From: Paenibacillaceae bacterium GAS479
GTDB lineage: Bacteria > Bacillota > Bacilli > Paenibacillales > Paenibacillaceae
NCBI GenBank assembly: GCA_900105225.1
Contig: LT629764.1
Coordinates: forward strand, 2,745,501 to 2,809,500
Length of the DNA stretch: 64,000 nucleotides
Reading direction: 5' to 3'
The position numbers and the translations under genes are program-made. Positions 42,533 through 50,218 of this stretch are shown one piece after another; within the stretch, counting starts at the first letter, position 1, and every line of letters begins with the position of its first letter. The notes under the pieces are model-generated. The model had not been told where the DNA came from and searched no databases. It saw only the letters and a list, made by a program, of their open reading frames with translations.

Positions 42533-42714
42533 TAACGGAACTGAGAGCGCTTATTTCCTCTCCAAACAGGCTACATATGAGCTAACGAAACTGAGAAGCG
42601 TTATATTGGTCAAAAACGTAATATTACTGTGAAATCCCCCCCATAGCGTCTCTCAGTTTCGTTACGTCTCGAAAACCCTCCATTTTGCTGAAATAAGGCT
42701 TCTCAGTTCCGTTA
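42533..42714. repeat. Phased four-motif repeat element, copy 3 (inverted relative to copy 2)
   Basis: Motifs at 42533 (TAACGGAACTGAGA), 42583 (TAACGAAACTGAGA), 42651 (TCTCAGTTTCGTTA) and 42701 (TCTCAGTTCCGTTA): 50-bp spacing in each pair and a 54-bp inner gap, as in the other two copies. Across the whole length the reverse complement matches 23604-23785 with few changes. Two motifs have lost one G (CGAAA for CGGAA), both at the inner positions, so inner pairing is preserved. Confidence 0.9.
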
Positions 42715-42874
42715 CGCATGGAGGTGCATGAATTCATGGCCAAATGAAGCTTAAAGCGGCTCAGATTCGAAAACAATTCAGCGCCATCAAACTGGGCGGC
42801 CTACATATCCTTGGGGCCGTCTCCTTTTTCGCTTGTTCCGGTACGTACTTGTTTCAGCCTGCGGCATTGACCCG

Positions 42875-43726
42875 TCAGCCCTGGGCAGGCTGAAGGGTCA
42901 ATGCCGCATATTGTCGATATAGCTCACTTGCGATCGGTCCTGGCGAGCCGTTACCAATGGAGCCGTGGCCATGCACGCGAACAACGGGAACAAGCTCGAC
43001 GCCACTGCTTGTCAGGAACGCTTCATCGGCAGCAAGCAGATCGTCCGGTGAAAACGCCTCCTCAATGAACGGGATGCCGGCAGCGTCCGCAATCCGCCGT
43101 ATCGCCTCGCGCGCGATTCCGCCTAAAATGCGGTTTGAGAGCGGATGCGTTCGGATGGCTCCATTTTGAACGAGGTAGAAATTGGCGCTTGAACCCTCCG
43201 TTATAATCCCGTCCCGCACAAACACCGCTTCAAAACAGCCCTGCTCAACGGCGGCTTGCTTAGCCAAAATGTTTGGCAACAGGTTGAGCGACTTGATGTG
43301 GCAGTTCAGCCAGCGCTCGTCCGGGTGCAGCAATATTCCTACGCCTTCCTGACGTGTAGCAGGAGGCAGCTCCCTCCATGGCTTGATTGTCAGCGATAGT
43401 GAGGAGGGCACAGTTGGAAAAGGGTGGTTGCGAGGCGCGATGCCTCTGGTCACCTGCAAATAAATGTCCCCGTTGGACAGCCCGCTACGCAGCATGAGCT
43501 CGTCCATGATTCCTTTCAGCACTTTCCGGCTTTGGCCGATTTCGATGCGAATCAGATCTGCACTGCGGTAGAGCCGATCGAGATGCTCCTCTAGCATGAA
43601 TGGCTGCCCTTCATACACTCGAAAAAACTCATACACACCGTCGCCGAATTGATGGCCGCGCTCCTCGATCGGCAGCACGGGCTCGTCTAACGCGGCAAAG
43701 CGGCCGTTAAAATAAGCTAAGCTCAT
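42875..43726 (-). CDS. dat: D-amino-acid transaminase (class IV aminotransferase)
   Basis: PLP enzyme that makes D-Ala and D-Glu for the cell wall from the corresponding keto acids. The start MSLAYFNGRF, the block IEERGHQFGDGVYEFFRVY, the PLP Lys in CHIKSLNLLPNIL (about residue 146) and ITEGSSANFYLV are those of Bacillus-type D-amino-acid transaminase; branched-chain aminotransferases differ at the start. 283 aa is normal. AAGGAGGAG precedes the ATG. Monocistronic. Confidence 0.88.
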   Translation of the reverse strand: MSLAYFNGRFAALDEPVLPIEERGHQFGDGVYEFFRVYEGQPFMLEEHLDRLYRSADLIRIEIGQSRKVLKGIMDELMLRSGLSNGDIYLQVTRGIAPRNHPFPTVPSSLSLTIKPWRELPPATRQEGVGILLHPDERWLNCHIKSLNLLPNILAKQAAVEQGCFEAVFVRDGIITEGSSANFYLVQNGAIRTHPLSNRILGGIAREAIRRIADAAGIPFIEEAFSPDDLLAADEAFLTSSGVELVPVVRVHGHGSIGNGSPGPIASELYRQYAALTLQPAQG

Positions 43727-44025
43727 GAATATTGGCTCCTCCTTGGCTCCTTGGCATTGGCATTGGATTCAGTTAAGCGGGACGGCCAGCTCCAGTCCGT
43801 TGGCTCAATTGGCTGGCGTCCAGCTCTGCGTGGACGGGTTCATAAATCCAGCATACTCCAACCGAAACTCAGGAACAAACGGATTGTCGACTGCGGCAAC
43901 AAACGGGCTTGATCCGATAAGCCGCCAATCTGTTGCAACCAAAATTTTTCTGGGCACGTCTGGAAATAAAGGGGAATCCGAATAGGGTTATCGCCAGCAA
44001 GGTAGGAAGGGAGCGAGCGAGAAAG

Positions 44026-44556
44026 ATGGGTGATATCATCTGGATCAACGGAGCGTTTGGCTCAGGAAAGACACAAGCAGCGTGGGAGCTGCACCGGCGG
44101 TTGCCTGGTTCTTATGTGTACGATCCAGAGAATGCGGGTTATTTTATCCGTGATAATTTACCTGCAGACTTGTTAAAAGAAGACTTCCAGAAGTTTGAAA
44201 TGTGGCGGCAGTTCAACTATTTTATGCTAGATTATATAGCTGCGCATTATGAGGGGATAATCCTTGTCCCGATGACGGTACCTGATCCGGTGAAATTCGA
44301 CGAAATGGCCGGTCGGCTGCAAAGGGAAGGCCGGTCAATGCAGGCGTTTGTCCTCTGGGCATCGAAGGAAGTGTTGCTACATCGACTGAGTTTACGAGGT
44401 GAAAACAGCAGCTCATGGGCGGCTCTGCAGATCGAACGCTGTCTGCATGGGTTAAAATCGCCCGAACTGGGCCGTCGCATCGAGACGGAAAAGCTGCCCG
44501 TGCCGGACGTTGCGAATCGTATTGCAGAGTTGGCGGGATTGAAGCTTCATTCCTGA
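44026..44556 (+). CDS. TmrB-like P-loop ATP-binding protein
   Basis: 176 aa. IIWINGAFGSGKTQAAWELHRRL is a Walker A motif in the exact form seen in B. subtilis TmrB, the tunicamycin-resistance protein; further agreement is SYVYDPENAGYFIRDNLP, YEGIILVPMTVPDP and LWASKEVLLHRL, SSWAALQIERC. TmrB is thought to bind tunicamycin at the membrane with ATP; whether this protein does so is unknown, and the family includes other small kinase-like ATPases. It lacks the extended C-terminal helix of TmrB. The ATG at 44026 has GGAAGGGAG upstream; the frame opens earlier. Confidence 0.75.
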   Translation: MGDIIWINGAFGSGKTQAAWELHRRLPGSYVYDPENAGYFIRDNLPADLLKEDFQKFEMWRQFNYFMLDYIAAHYEGIILVPMTVPDPVKFDEMAGRLQREGRSMQAFVLWASKEVLLHRLSLRGENSSSWAALQIERCLHGLKSPELGRRIETEKLPVPDVANRIAELAGLKLHS

Positions 44557-44701
44557 GCCTGTGGCTCCGCTACTTCTTTTTCACTCTGAGGCAAGTACAG
44601 GAAAAAAATAGGCACGAAATCAAACTCCCGACGTACATAGGATGACTGGGCTCATAACAGAGGCCCTCGGGGAATGAACAACGAGCGGAGGAAGCAAGCA
44701 A

Positions 44702-45007
44702 ATGAAAAAAAGTACGAAATGGATCTGGATTACAGTAATGCTTGTTCTGCTGGCCGTAATCGGAGGCTGCACAGCCTGGTATTTTACGACCGAACAGGGC
44801 GAGCGTAAGATAAAGTCCTGGAAATCCAACAACGCTGGCGGCTTGGAGCGAACTGTAAAGGTCTATGATCAGAACGGTAAGCTGCTGGAAGAATACGAGG
44901 GGCGTATCGATATCCAGGACACGGAATACGGCAATAAAATACTGTTTGATCTGAATGGGAAACGAGTCGTCATTTATAACGCAACTGTAATCATCGAAGA
45001 AAAGTAA
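44702..45007 (+). CDS. Small lipoprotein or membrane-anchored protein
   Basis: 101 aa. N-terminus MKKSTKWIWITVMLVLLAVIGGC is a signal with a possible lipobox (AVIGGC), then about 70 residues of beta-rich sequence RTVKVYDQNGKLLEEYEGRI and NKILFDLNGKRVVIYN. Similar short proteins with a DxxGKxIxxYEG pattern occur widely in Firmicutes and their prophages, without known function. AGCGGAGGAAG precedes the ATG. Stands between the TmrB-like gene and a two-helix membrane protein. Confidence 0.7.
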   Translation: MKKSTKWIWITVMLVLLAVIGGCTAWYFTTEQGERKIKSWKSNNAGGLERTVKVYDQNGKLLEEYEGRIDIQDTEYGNKILFDLNGKRVVIYNATVIIEEK

Positions 45008-45165
45008 AGAAATAATACTGGCTTCGCTCATGCGCAGGTTTCCCCTTACTTCGACACTCGTACTGGGTTACACTTGGTATGCCTGTACCCTGCTTGGCTT
45101 TGCCCTTAGGCAGCGGTTAACTTGAACAATGGTTGTCTGTATCGGTAAGGAAAAGGAGGATGCCG

Positions 45166-45420
45166 GTGGAACTTTTCGCTGCTCTAATGTTTCTGCTGAT
45201 TTATGCTCTCGTCGTTGGGGTTTTCCTCTACCGAATTCGTAAAAGAACCTTCCGTCAGCTTCTTAAAGAGAACGCCGGGCTGATGGCGTTGGTGCTGATT
45301 CAATTACTTATTTTCGATGGCAATATTTTTCTGAAGGTAGCCCTTGGCAGTGTTATTCTCGCTGTATTTGCTGTCGGATGGCTGCTGGAGGAGAGAGGCA
45401 GGCAGCGAGGACAGCCTTGA
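45166..45420 (+). CDS. Small membrane protein with two or three helices
   Basis: 84 aa from the GTG at 45166, chosen because AAGGAGG lies 6-7 bp before it; an ATG at 45160 would be too close. Segments LFAALMFLLIYALVVGVFLY, AGLMALVLIQLLIF and VALGSVILAVFAVGWLL are hydrophobic, with basic residues (RIRKRTFRQ) between the first two. Unknown function. It is 365 bp upstream of the ParM-like gene. Confidence 0.6.
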   Translation: MELFAALMFLLIYALVVGVFLYRIRKRTFRQLLKENAGLMALVLIQLLIFDGNIFLKVALGSVILAVFAVGWLLEERGRQRGQP

Positions 45421-45728
45421 GGCTGGATCGTTAACGGTCCAAAGCGAGGCTTTGGAATTAATTGAAAATTTTGAAACCTCTTAAAAGCTTTGAAAGCGCT
45501 ATACCAACATATTCCCCAGGAAATATCCTCCACAATGGGGAACAAGTTATGAACTTCCCGGCATACGGGAGGAAAACTGGCGCTCCTGTCGAATGATATT
45601 ACCAGGCATTACCGTTCACTCCCTTTTGGAGCGGCTGTACCTGCACTTCGCGTAGCGATGACCTGTAGCAAATCGGGCATGTCGGTGGCAGCCGCGCTGA
45701 GGACAAGAACAGCCTTTAACCAAGAAGT

Positions 45729-45768
45729 CCGGCATATGCCGGCGAGAAAACCGCTCTCCTGAGGAGAG
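45729..45768 (+). promoter_or_regulatory. Two palindromes directly upstream of the ParM-like gene
   Basis: CCGGCATATGCCGG (45729-45742, a perfect 14-bp palindrome) and CTCTCC-TGA-GGAGAG (45754-45768), the second touching the ribosome binding site. ParM/ParR cassettes normally have the centromere and operator (parC) upstream of parM, so these are the first candidates. The 45421-45728 gap also has loose TTTGAAA repeats near 45450-45510 but no clear iteron array. Confidence 0.4.
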
Positions 45769-45785
45769 ACGAGGAGGAAATAAAG

Positions 45786-46988
45786 GTGAAGGTACATTTT
45801 CAGGTAGGAAACGACAACGGCAATAGCGAGCATGATCTGTTTGTAGACGGCAAAATGATTCGCCAGCCTAACGTATGCTGTCGGGTGGACAAGCTTCCAT
45901 GGAGCGACGAGCTTCCACCGGAAAGCTTTATCCGCAACCTGCAAGACCAGCTGATTGTAACGATTGACTCCCCCGCGGCGCGTCCCGGGATGTACTATAT
46001 CGGCAAGTTTGCGCTGATGAGCGGCGAGCTGCTGGAAAACCTGCAAATCGGCATCGACAACAAGGCGGACATGGATCTGCCGATCATCAACACGCTGGCG
46101 CAAGTGGCGGCGGTTGCCGTGCAACGCGCCTATGACGAAGCGAAAGGCGTAACGACCGAACCGATCGAAGTTACAGTCGACATGGCTACGGCGCTTCCAG
46201 TGACGCAGCATACCGACGAGAGTGCGGCTAAGTTTGAAGCCAAATTCATGGAGGGTACGCATCGCGTGACCGTCCACCTGAACAAGGTGCGGGTAGCGGT
46301 CAACATTGTGTTCGACTATGTCAAAGCAATTCCGGAAGCTACGCCAGTTGTATTCGCGCTCCAAAAAGATCGCGAGGGCGCTTGGCGCTCTGGGGATATT
46401 TTTGCCGAATTCGTGGAGGCTTATGATCTCGACCAGAAATTTAATGGTGCTTACTTCAAGGACAAGCGTATTCTGCATACGGATATCGGTGACGGTTCGA
46501 CAGAATATCCGATTACGGAAGGGAATAAGTTCCTGCGCCAGTTCGTGCATGGCAGCCATCACGGCGCTGGTTATGCGATCGAGGAAGCGCTGGACGACTT
46601 CAACAAGCTGGTTTATTTGCCGGACAGCCCGCGCCAATTTTTCAGTGATGTGATCAAAAATTCACAGCATAAATACCATAACCGTGCGATTCAGACGCTT
46701 CGCCGTCCGCTTGAGGGACAAGCTCGTCATATCGTACAAAACATCCGTAAGCAACTGACAAAAGCGCGGAATGAGATCGACGTCATTTGCGTGTACGGCG
46801 GCGGTAGCGTGCTGATGAAGCCGATTTTGCAGCCAATGCTGATCGAGCTTTGCGAAGAGCGCGAAATCAAGCTGTTGTACATTCCGGCTGAGCATGCGGT
46901 TACGATGAATGCCGAAGGTCTGGACGCTTTTGTTCGCGGTAAGATCTTCGAGGCGCTGAAGTCCAAAGGGATTAAGCAGCCGGTTTAA
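45786..46988 (+). CDS. parM: ParM/StbA-type actin-like ATPase
   Basis: 400 aa of the actin/Hsp70 fold. VGNDNGNSEHDLFVDG is the first phosphate-binding loop, LHTDIGDGSTEYPI the second, and VICVYGGGSVLMKPILQ the adenosine loop. These are the ParM/Alp7-like forms rather than MreB or FtsA. Such proteins polymerise into filaments that push sister plasmids apart. Here the gene lies among chromosomal-type genes. GTG start at 45786 with GAGGAGG before it. The next gene, 19 bp downstream, has a ParR-like N-terminus, so the two form a segregation-type cassette. Confidence 0.85.
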   Translation: MKVHFQVGNDNGNSEHDLFVDGKMIRQPNVCCRVDKLPWSDELPPESFIRNLQDQLIVTIDSPAARPGMYYIGKFALMSGELLENLQIGIDNKADMDLPIINTLAQVAAVAVQRAYDEAKGVTTEPIEVTVDMATALPVTQHTDESAAKFEAKFMEGTHRVTVHLNKVRVAVNIVFDYVKAIPEATPVVFALQKDREGAWRSGDIFAEFVEAYDLDQKFNGAYFKDKRILHTDIGDGSTEYPITEGNKFLRQFVHGSHHGAGYAIEEALDDFNKLVYLPDSPRQFFSDVIKNSQHKYHNRAIQTLRRPLEGQARHIVQNIRKQLTKARNEIDVICVYGGGSVLMKPILQPMLIELCEEREIKLLYIPAEHAVTMNAEGLDAFVRGKIFEALKSKGIKQPV

Positions 46989-47007
46989 TCACGGGGGGTG
47001 AGACCGG

Positions 47008-47580
47008 GTGAAGAAGATCAAGCAACCCGGAGAGAATATCAGCCTGAAAACGAAAAAGAATGAGTCGACTGAAGTGATGGACTGGATCAACGGCCAGTCC
47101 AACCTGATGGACTCAATTCGCTATCTGGTTGAAAATGAGATCCGCGAGCATGGCGTGCGGAATCTGCAATTGTTTATTCCTGCCGAGAGGGGAACTCTCG
47201 TGGCCGGAACAGCGGCAGGCCGCGCTGCGCATGGCGCAGCCGGCAGCGAGGTGGGCGGCGCGGCAGTAGCCGCCGCCGTAGCAGCTCCGGCGCAGCCGGA
47301 GCCCGCGGCGGAGACGCCGCAGGCTGCGGCGCGCGAAGCCGCTGCAGCCGCGCGCGAGAGCGCCGCGGCCGCTGAGGCGCCTGCGGACGGGGACAACGTC
47401 CCGTCCGCGGAGCGGGAGCTGGCGGCGGCAGGCATCGCCGCCGGTGCAGTTGCGGCGGGCGAAGCGCCGCCGCAGGACCTGCCGCAGCAGCCTGCTGCGG
47501 CAGAGCTGGAGCCGGAGCCCGCCAAGGCGGCTCCGGTGGAAGATGATATCGATGACGATGACATCGATAGCTGGATGTAA
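47008..47580 (+). CDS. ParR-like partner with Ala-rich acidic tail
   Basis: Residues 1-55 (NLMDSIRYLVENEIREHGVRN preceded by TEVMDWINGQS) have the pattern of the ribbon-helix-helix DNA-binding domain of ParR-type adaptors: an Ser/Asp-Ser-IRYL-EI block. From about 60 to 175 the sequence is almost only Ala, Glu, Pro and Gly, coded by GC-rich DNA, and it ends DDIDDDDIDSWM. ParR proteins use a C-terminal peptide to bind the end of the ParM filament, so the acidic end with a Trp could be that peptide at the tip of a flexible linker. GTG start, GGGGGGTGAGACCGG upstream. Strong terminator 30 bp behind. Confidence 0.6.
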   Translation: MKKIKQPGENISLKTKKNESTEVMDWINGQSNLMDSIRYLVENEIREHGVRNLQLFIPAERGTLVAGTAAGRAAHGAAGSEVGGAAVAAAVAAPAQPEPAAETPQAAAREAAAAARESAAAAEAPADGDNVPSAERELAAAGIAAGAVAAGEAPPQDLPQQPAAAELEPEPAKAAPVEDDIDDDDIDSWM

Positions 47581-47609
47581 CCGCGCGTGGCGTTAGCCCG
47601 CGCGGCAGG

Positions 47610-47658
47610 GCCCTTGTACCGCCGCGCTAAGTTCGCGGCGGCACAAGGGCTTTTTTTT
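47610..47658 (+). terminator. Terminator of the parM-parR-like pair
   Basis: GCCCTTGTACCGCCGCG pairs with CGCGGCGGCACAAGGGC and is followed by eight T. Confidence 0.92.
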
Positions 47659-47659
47659 A

Positions 47660-47870
47660 CCCAAAAGCCCAGCATGACCTCTCCGTTCCTCGCAAAATCC
47701 GCTTCATACCACTCGATTGAGCTCAGTACGCTCGGAGATTTAGTAGCTTTCCAGCTTGGCTCCATCCCAGACATGGTCACATCGGACTCAAAAGCAGACG
47801 ATCCGGACACTTTGCTCCAGTCAAACATAATATTGCCGCGCTTAACAAAAACTTTGGTGAGAATCCTCAT
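47660..47870 (-). other. Protein-like minus-strand stretch without a clear stop
   Basis: From an ATG at 47870 the minus strand reads MRILTKVFVKRGNIMFDW, then about 50 residues rich in Ser, Trp and Glu, ending GFWVKK just before the terminator hairpin. The frame has no stop there and runs on antisense to the ParR-like gene. Codon use looks coding, but there is no good ribosome binding site. It may be the start of a truncated gene. The remaining gap to 48202 shows nothing recognisable apart from the promoter of the next gene. Confidence 0.25.
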
Positions 47871-48202
47871 TTTTCTTTTGCAGTTCCAGCCGTTAAGTTG
47901 TAAACTAACCTGTAGAAGTTCCGGGCCGTATACGGGCCGACAACGCATAGACCGGGAAAGCGTCCGATCTCGTCGTTCGCTGCCGGTGCAGAAGGTTGAA
48001 GCTGTCATGGAGCGGCCCCTTACCGTGATTTGTGAAATTTGGTACAAAGCCTTCCGTTCGTAAGCCAGAAGCCTGCTGCACCGTGCAATGAAGCGAATTG
48101 CCTCCCTGACGTCCGGCCGAAGATGCTGCTTTACAAGGCAGTGCTCTAGCAGTCGGCGCGGGGGCGGAACCGCATTTCCAGAGTAAAGGAGGAAATATTT
48201 CC

Positions 48203-48634
48203 ATGTCCGACAACCAATCTACTCCAGCGGTGGCAACTCAAGAGCCAGCCTCCGTGCAACAACGCGACATCCTTGATCAGCTTATGAAGCCGGAAGTACA
48301 AGAGTCCCTGACGGTGCTCGTGGACAATCTTCCGAAGCTGGCCGAAATCGTGACCCTCATGACCAAGTCCTACGATGTAGCCAAGTCCCTCGCAACAGAC
48401 AAAGTGCTTATCAACGACTTTGGCGGCGGCATCGGCGAGATGGTTAAACCAATCGTCGACAAAACGAAGACGGTTGCTCAAGCGGCTATCGAAGCTGGCG
48501 ACCAAGTATCCAACGAGAACACTTCAGTTGGTCTGTTTGGCCTGCTGCGTATGCTCAAGGACCCTAACGTACAGCGCACATTGCGCTTCACGCAAGCGTT
48601 CCTGGATAACCTCAACGAAAAGCAAAAAAACTAG
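48203..48634 (+). CDS. DUF1641 family protein
   Basis: 143 aa. QRDILDQLMKPEVQESLTVL, LPKLAEIVTLMTKSYDVAK and SVGLFGLLRMLKDPNVQRTL are typical of DUF1641 proteins, which in Bacillus often lie beside formate dehydrogenase or NADH dehydrogenase genes (YjgD, YrhD). Helical, without membrane segments. The gene is 54 bp upstream of an NDH-2-type oxidoreductase on the same strand, so the two are probably one operon and the protein may assist that enzyme. AAAGGAGGAAAT precedes the ATG. Confidence 0.85.
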   Translation: MSDNQSTPAVATQEPASVQQRDILDQLMKPEVQESLTVLVDNLPKLAEIVTLMTKSYDVAKSLATDKVLINDFGGGIGEMVKPIVDKTKTVAQAAIEAGDQVSNENTSVGLFGLLRMLKDPNVQRTLRFTQAFLDNLNEKQKN

Positions 48635-48688
48635 AACTAACAACGTCCTCCCGCGGGGAGGCCGATAGAACGTGAATGGAGGATGAAC

Positions 48689-49867
48689 ATGGCTAAGCAT
48701 ATTCTTATCCTGGGAGGCGGCTACGGCGGACTTCTGGCCGCTACGACGGCGCGCAAGCATTTCACGCCGGCTCAAGCCCAGATTACAGTCGTTAACCGCA
48801 TCAACGCGCATCAAATCATCACCGAGCTGCATCGTCTGGCCGTCGGCAACCTGTCCGAAGGTAATGTAGCGTTGCCGCTGGACAAGCTTCTGCGTGGCAA
48901 GGACATCGATCTGAAAATCGGTGAAGTTTCCGAAATCAAACCGGATGAAAAATCCGTTAAGCTCTCCACGGGCACGACGCTTACGTATGATGCGCTCGTT
49001 ATTGCTCTTGGTACCGAAACAGCTTTCTTTGGCATTCCAGGCCTGCAGGAAAACAGCTTCACGCTGAAATCCGTAGCAGACGCGAACAAGCTGAAAGCTC
49101 ATGTTGAAGCTTCTGTAGCAAAATACAAACAATCCGGCAACAAAGCTGACCTGACCTTCGTAGTCGGCGGCGGCGGTTTGACCGGCATCGAGCTTGTTGG
49201 CGAATTCGCGGACATGCTTCCAGGCCTGGTTAAAAAGCACGGAATCAGCTACGACGACGTTTCCCTGTATTGTGTAGAAGCAGCTCCATCGATTCTCCCG
49301 GGCTTCCCGGCAGAGCTCGTAGAGCGTGCGACGACTTCCCTGGAAAAACGCGGCGTTGAATTCAAAACCGGTCTGCCAATCACGGAAATGAAGGGCACGA
49401 CTGTGTCCCTCAAAGACGGCAGCACGATCGAATCCAGCACGGTTGTATGGACCGGCGGCGTACAAGGCACGGCTGTTGTCGCGAACAGCGGCATCGAAGT
49501 GAATCGTGGTCGCGCTACGGTAACGGAAAACATGCAATCGACTTCCCATGCGGATGTTTTCATCGCTGGCGACAGCGCTGTTGTTATGGGACCTGAAGGT
49601 CGTCCGTTCCCTCCAACCGCGCAACTGGCTTGGCAAATGGGTGAGCTGATCGGCTACAATCTGTACGCTTATTTCAACAACCACCCGATGGATACGTTCC
49701 AACCTGTATTCTCCGGTACGCTGGGATCGCTCGGCCGCAAGGACGCGATCGGTACGATCGGCGGAAACCAAACTCGTTTGTTGGGCTTGCCAGCAACGCT
49801 GATGAAGGAAGCTTCCAACATCCGCTACCTGTCGCATATCAACGGCCTGTTCTCCCTGGCTTACTAA
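48689..49867 (+). CDS. NDH-2-type NADH dehydrogenase (FAD/NAD(P)-binding oxidoreductase)
   Basis: Single-subunit, non-proton-pumping oxidation of NADH with quinone as likely acceptor, at the inner face of the membrane. First FAD motif ILILGGGYGGLLAATTARKH; NADH-binding block TFVVGGGGLTGIELVGEFAD; ADVFIAGDSAVVMGPEGRPFPPTAQLA close to the C-terminus binds FAD. 392 aa is usual for the family (Ndh, YutJ, YumB). An in-frame ATG two codons earlier touches the ribosome site; GGAGG fits the ATG at 48689 better. Second gene after DUF1641, with its own terminator. Confidence 0.88.
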   Translation: MAKHILILGGGYGGLLAATTARKHFTPAQAQITVVNRINAHQIITELHRLAVGNLSEGNVALPLDKLLRGKDIDLKIGEVSEIKPDEKSVKLSTGTTLTYDALVIALGTETAFFGIPGLQENSFTLKSVADANKLKAHVEASVAKYKQSGNKADLTFVVGGGGLTGIELVGEFADMLPGLVKKHGISYDDVSLYCVEAAPSILPGFPAELVERATTSLEKRGVEFKTGLPITEMKGTTVSLKDGSTIESSTVVWTGGVQGTAVVANSGIEVNRGRATVTENMQSTSHADVFIAGDSAVVMGPEGRPFPPTAQLAWQMGELIGYNLYAYFNNHPMDTFQPVFSGTLGSLGRKDAIGTIGGNQTRLLGLPATLMKEASNIRYLSHINGLFSLAY

Positions 49868-49904
49868 TTAATACTTTAGCGGCCTGCTCAGGCAGCCGCC
49901 ATCG

Positions 49905-49938
49905 AAAGGCTCTCCGGCTTCGGCTGGAGGGCCTTTTT
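49905..49938 (+). terminator. Terminator of the NDH-2 gene
   Basis: AAAGGCTCTCC pairs with GGAGGGCCTTTTT around CGGCTTCGGCT. The rest of the gap to 50218 is unremarkable; it should hold the promoter of the rhamnosidase gene. Confidence 0.85.
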
Positions 49939-50218
49939 GCTATGCTCTTCGGCAGAGCCTTTATGTTGAACTCTTCATGGGGCCAACTATTATGTTGTGC
50001 GGAAGGATTTTTAGCACCCGGAAGCGCTCGTTAAGCTGCCGAATTTCTCGACCGAGAAGTACTGGGGTTCCAACAAGCTAAGCGGAACTATAAATTAACT
50101 TGAAAGCGTAGAGCAAAGTGATATTCTTAGGTCAATGCGGTTTGTGTCAGCAACGCCCTACATACGTTTCGCACACAAGCTGGGCAAAACGCAAGATCTT
50201 GCCGAAAGAAGGGGCCGA

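Noticed and set aside
42291-42714. Possible CRISPR array
   Set aside because: The 39-bp units follow each other without unique spacers, and no cas genes are near.
45609-46637. 342-codon minus-strand ORF opposite the ParM-like gene
   Set aside because: Antisense shadow of a gene with clear actin-fold motifs; composition is rich in Arg, His and Gln and no start site fits.
48524-49837. 437-codon minus-strand ORF opposite the NDH-2 gene
   Set aside because: Antisense shadow of an enzyme with obvious FAD and NAD motifs.
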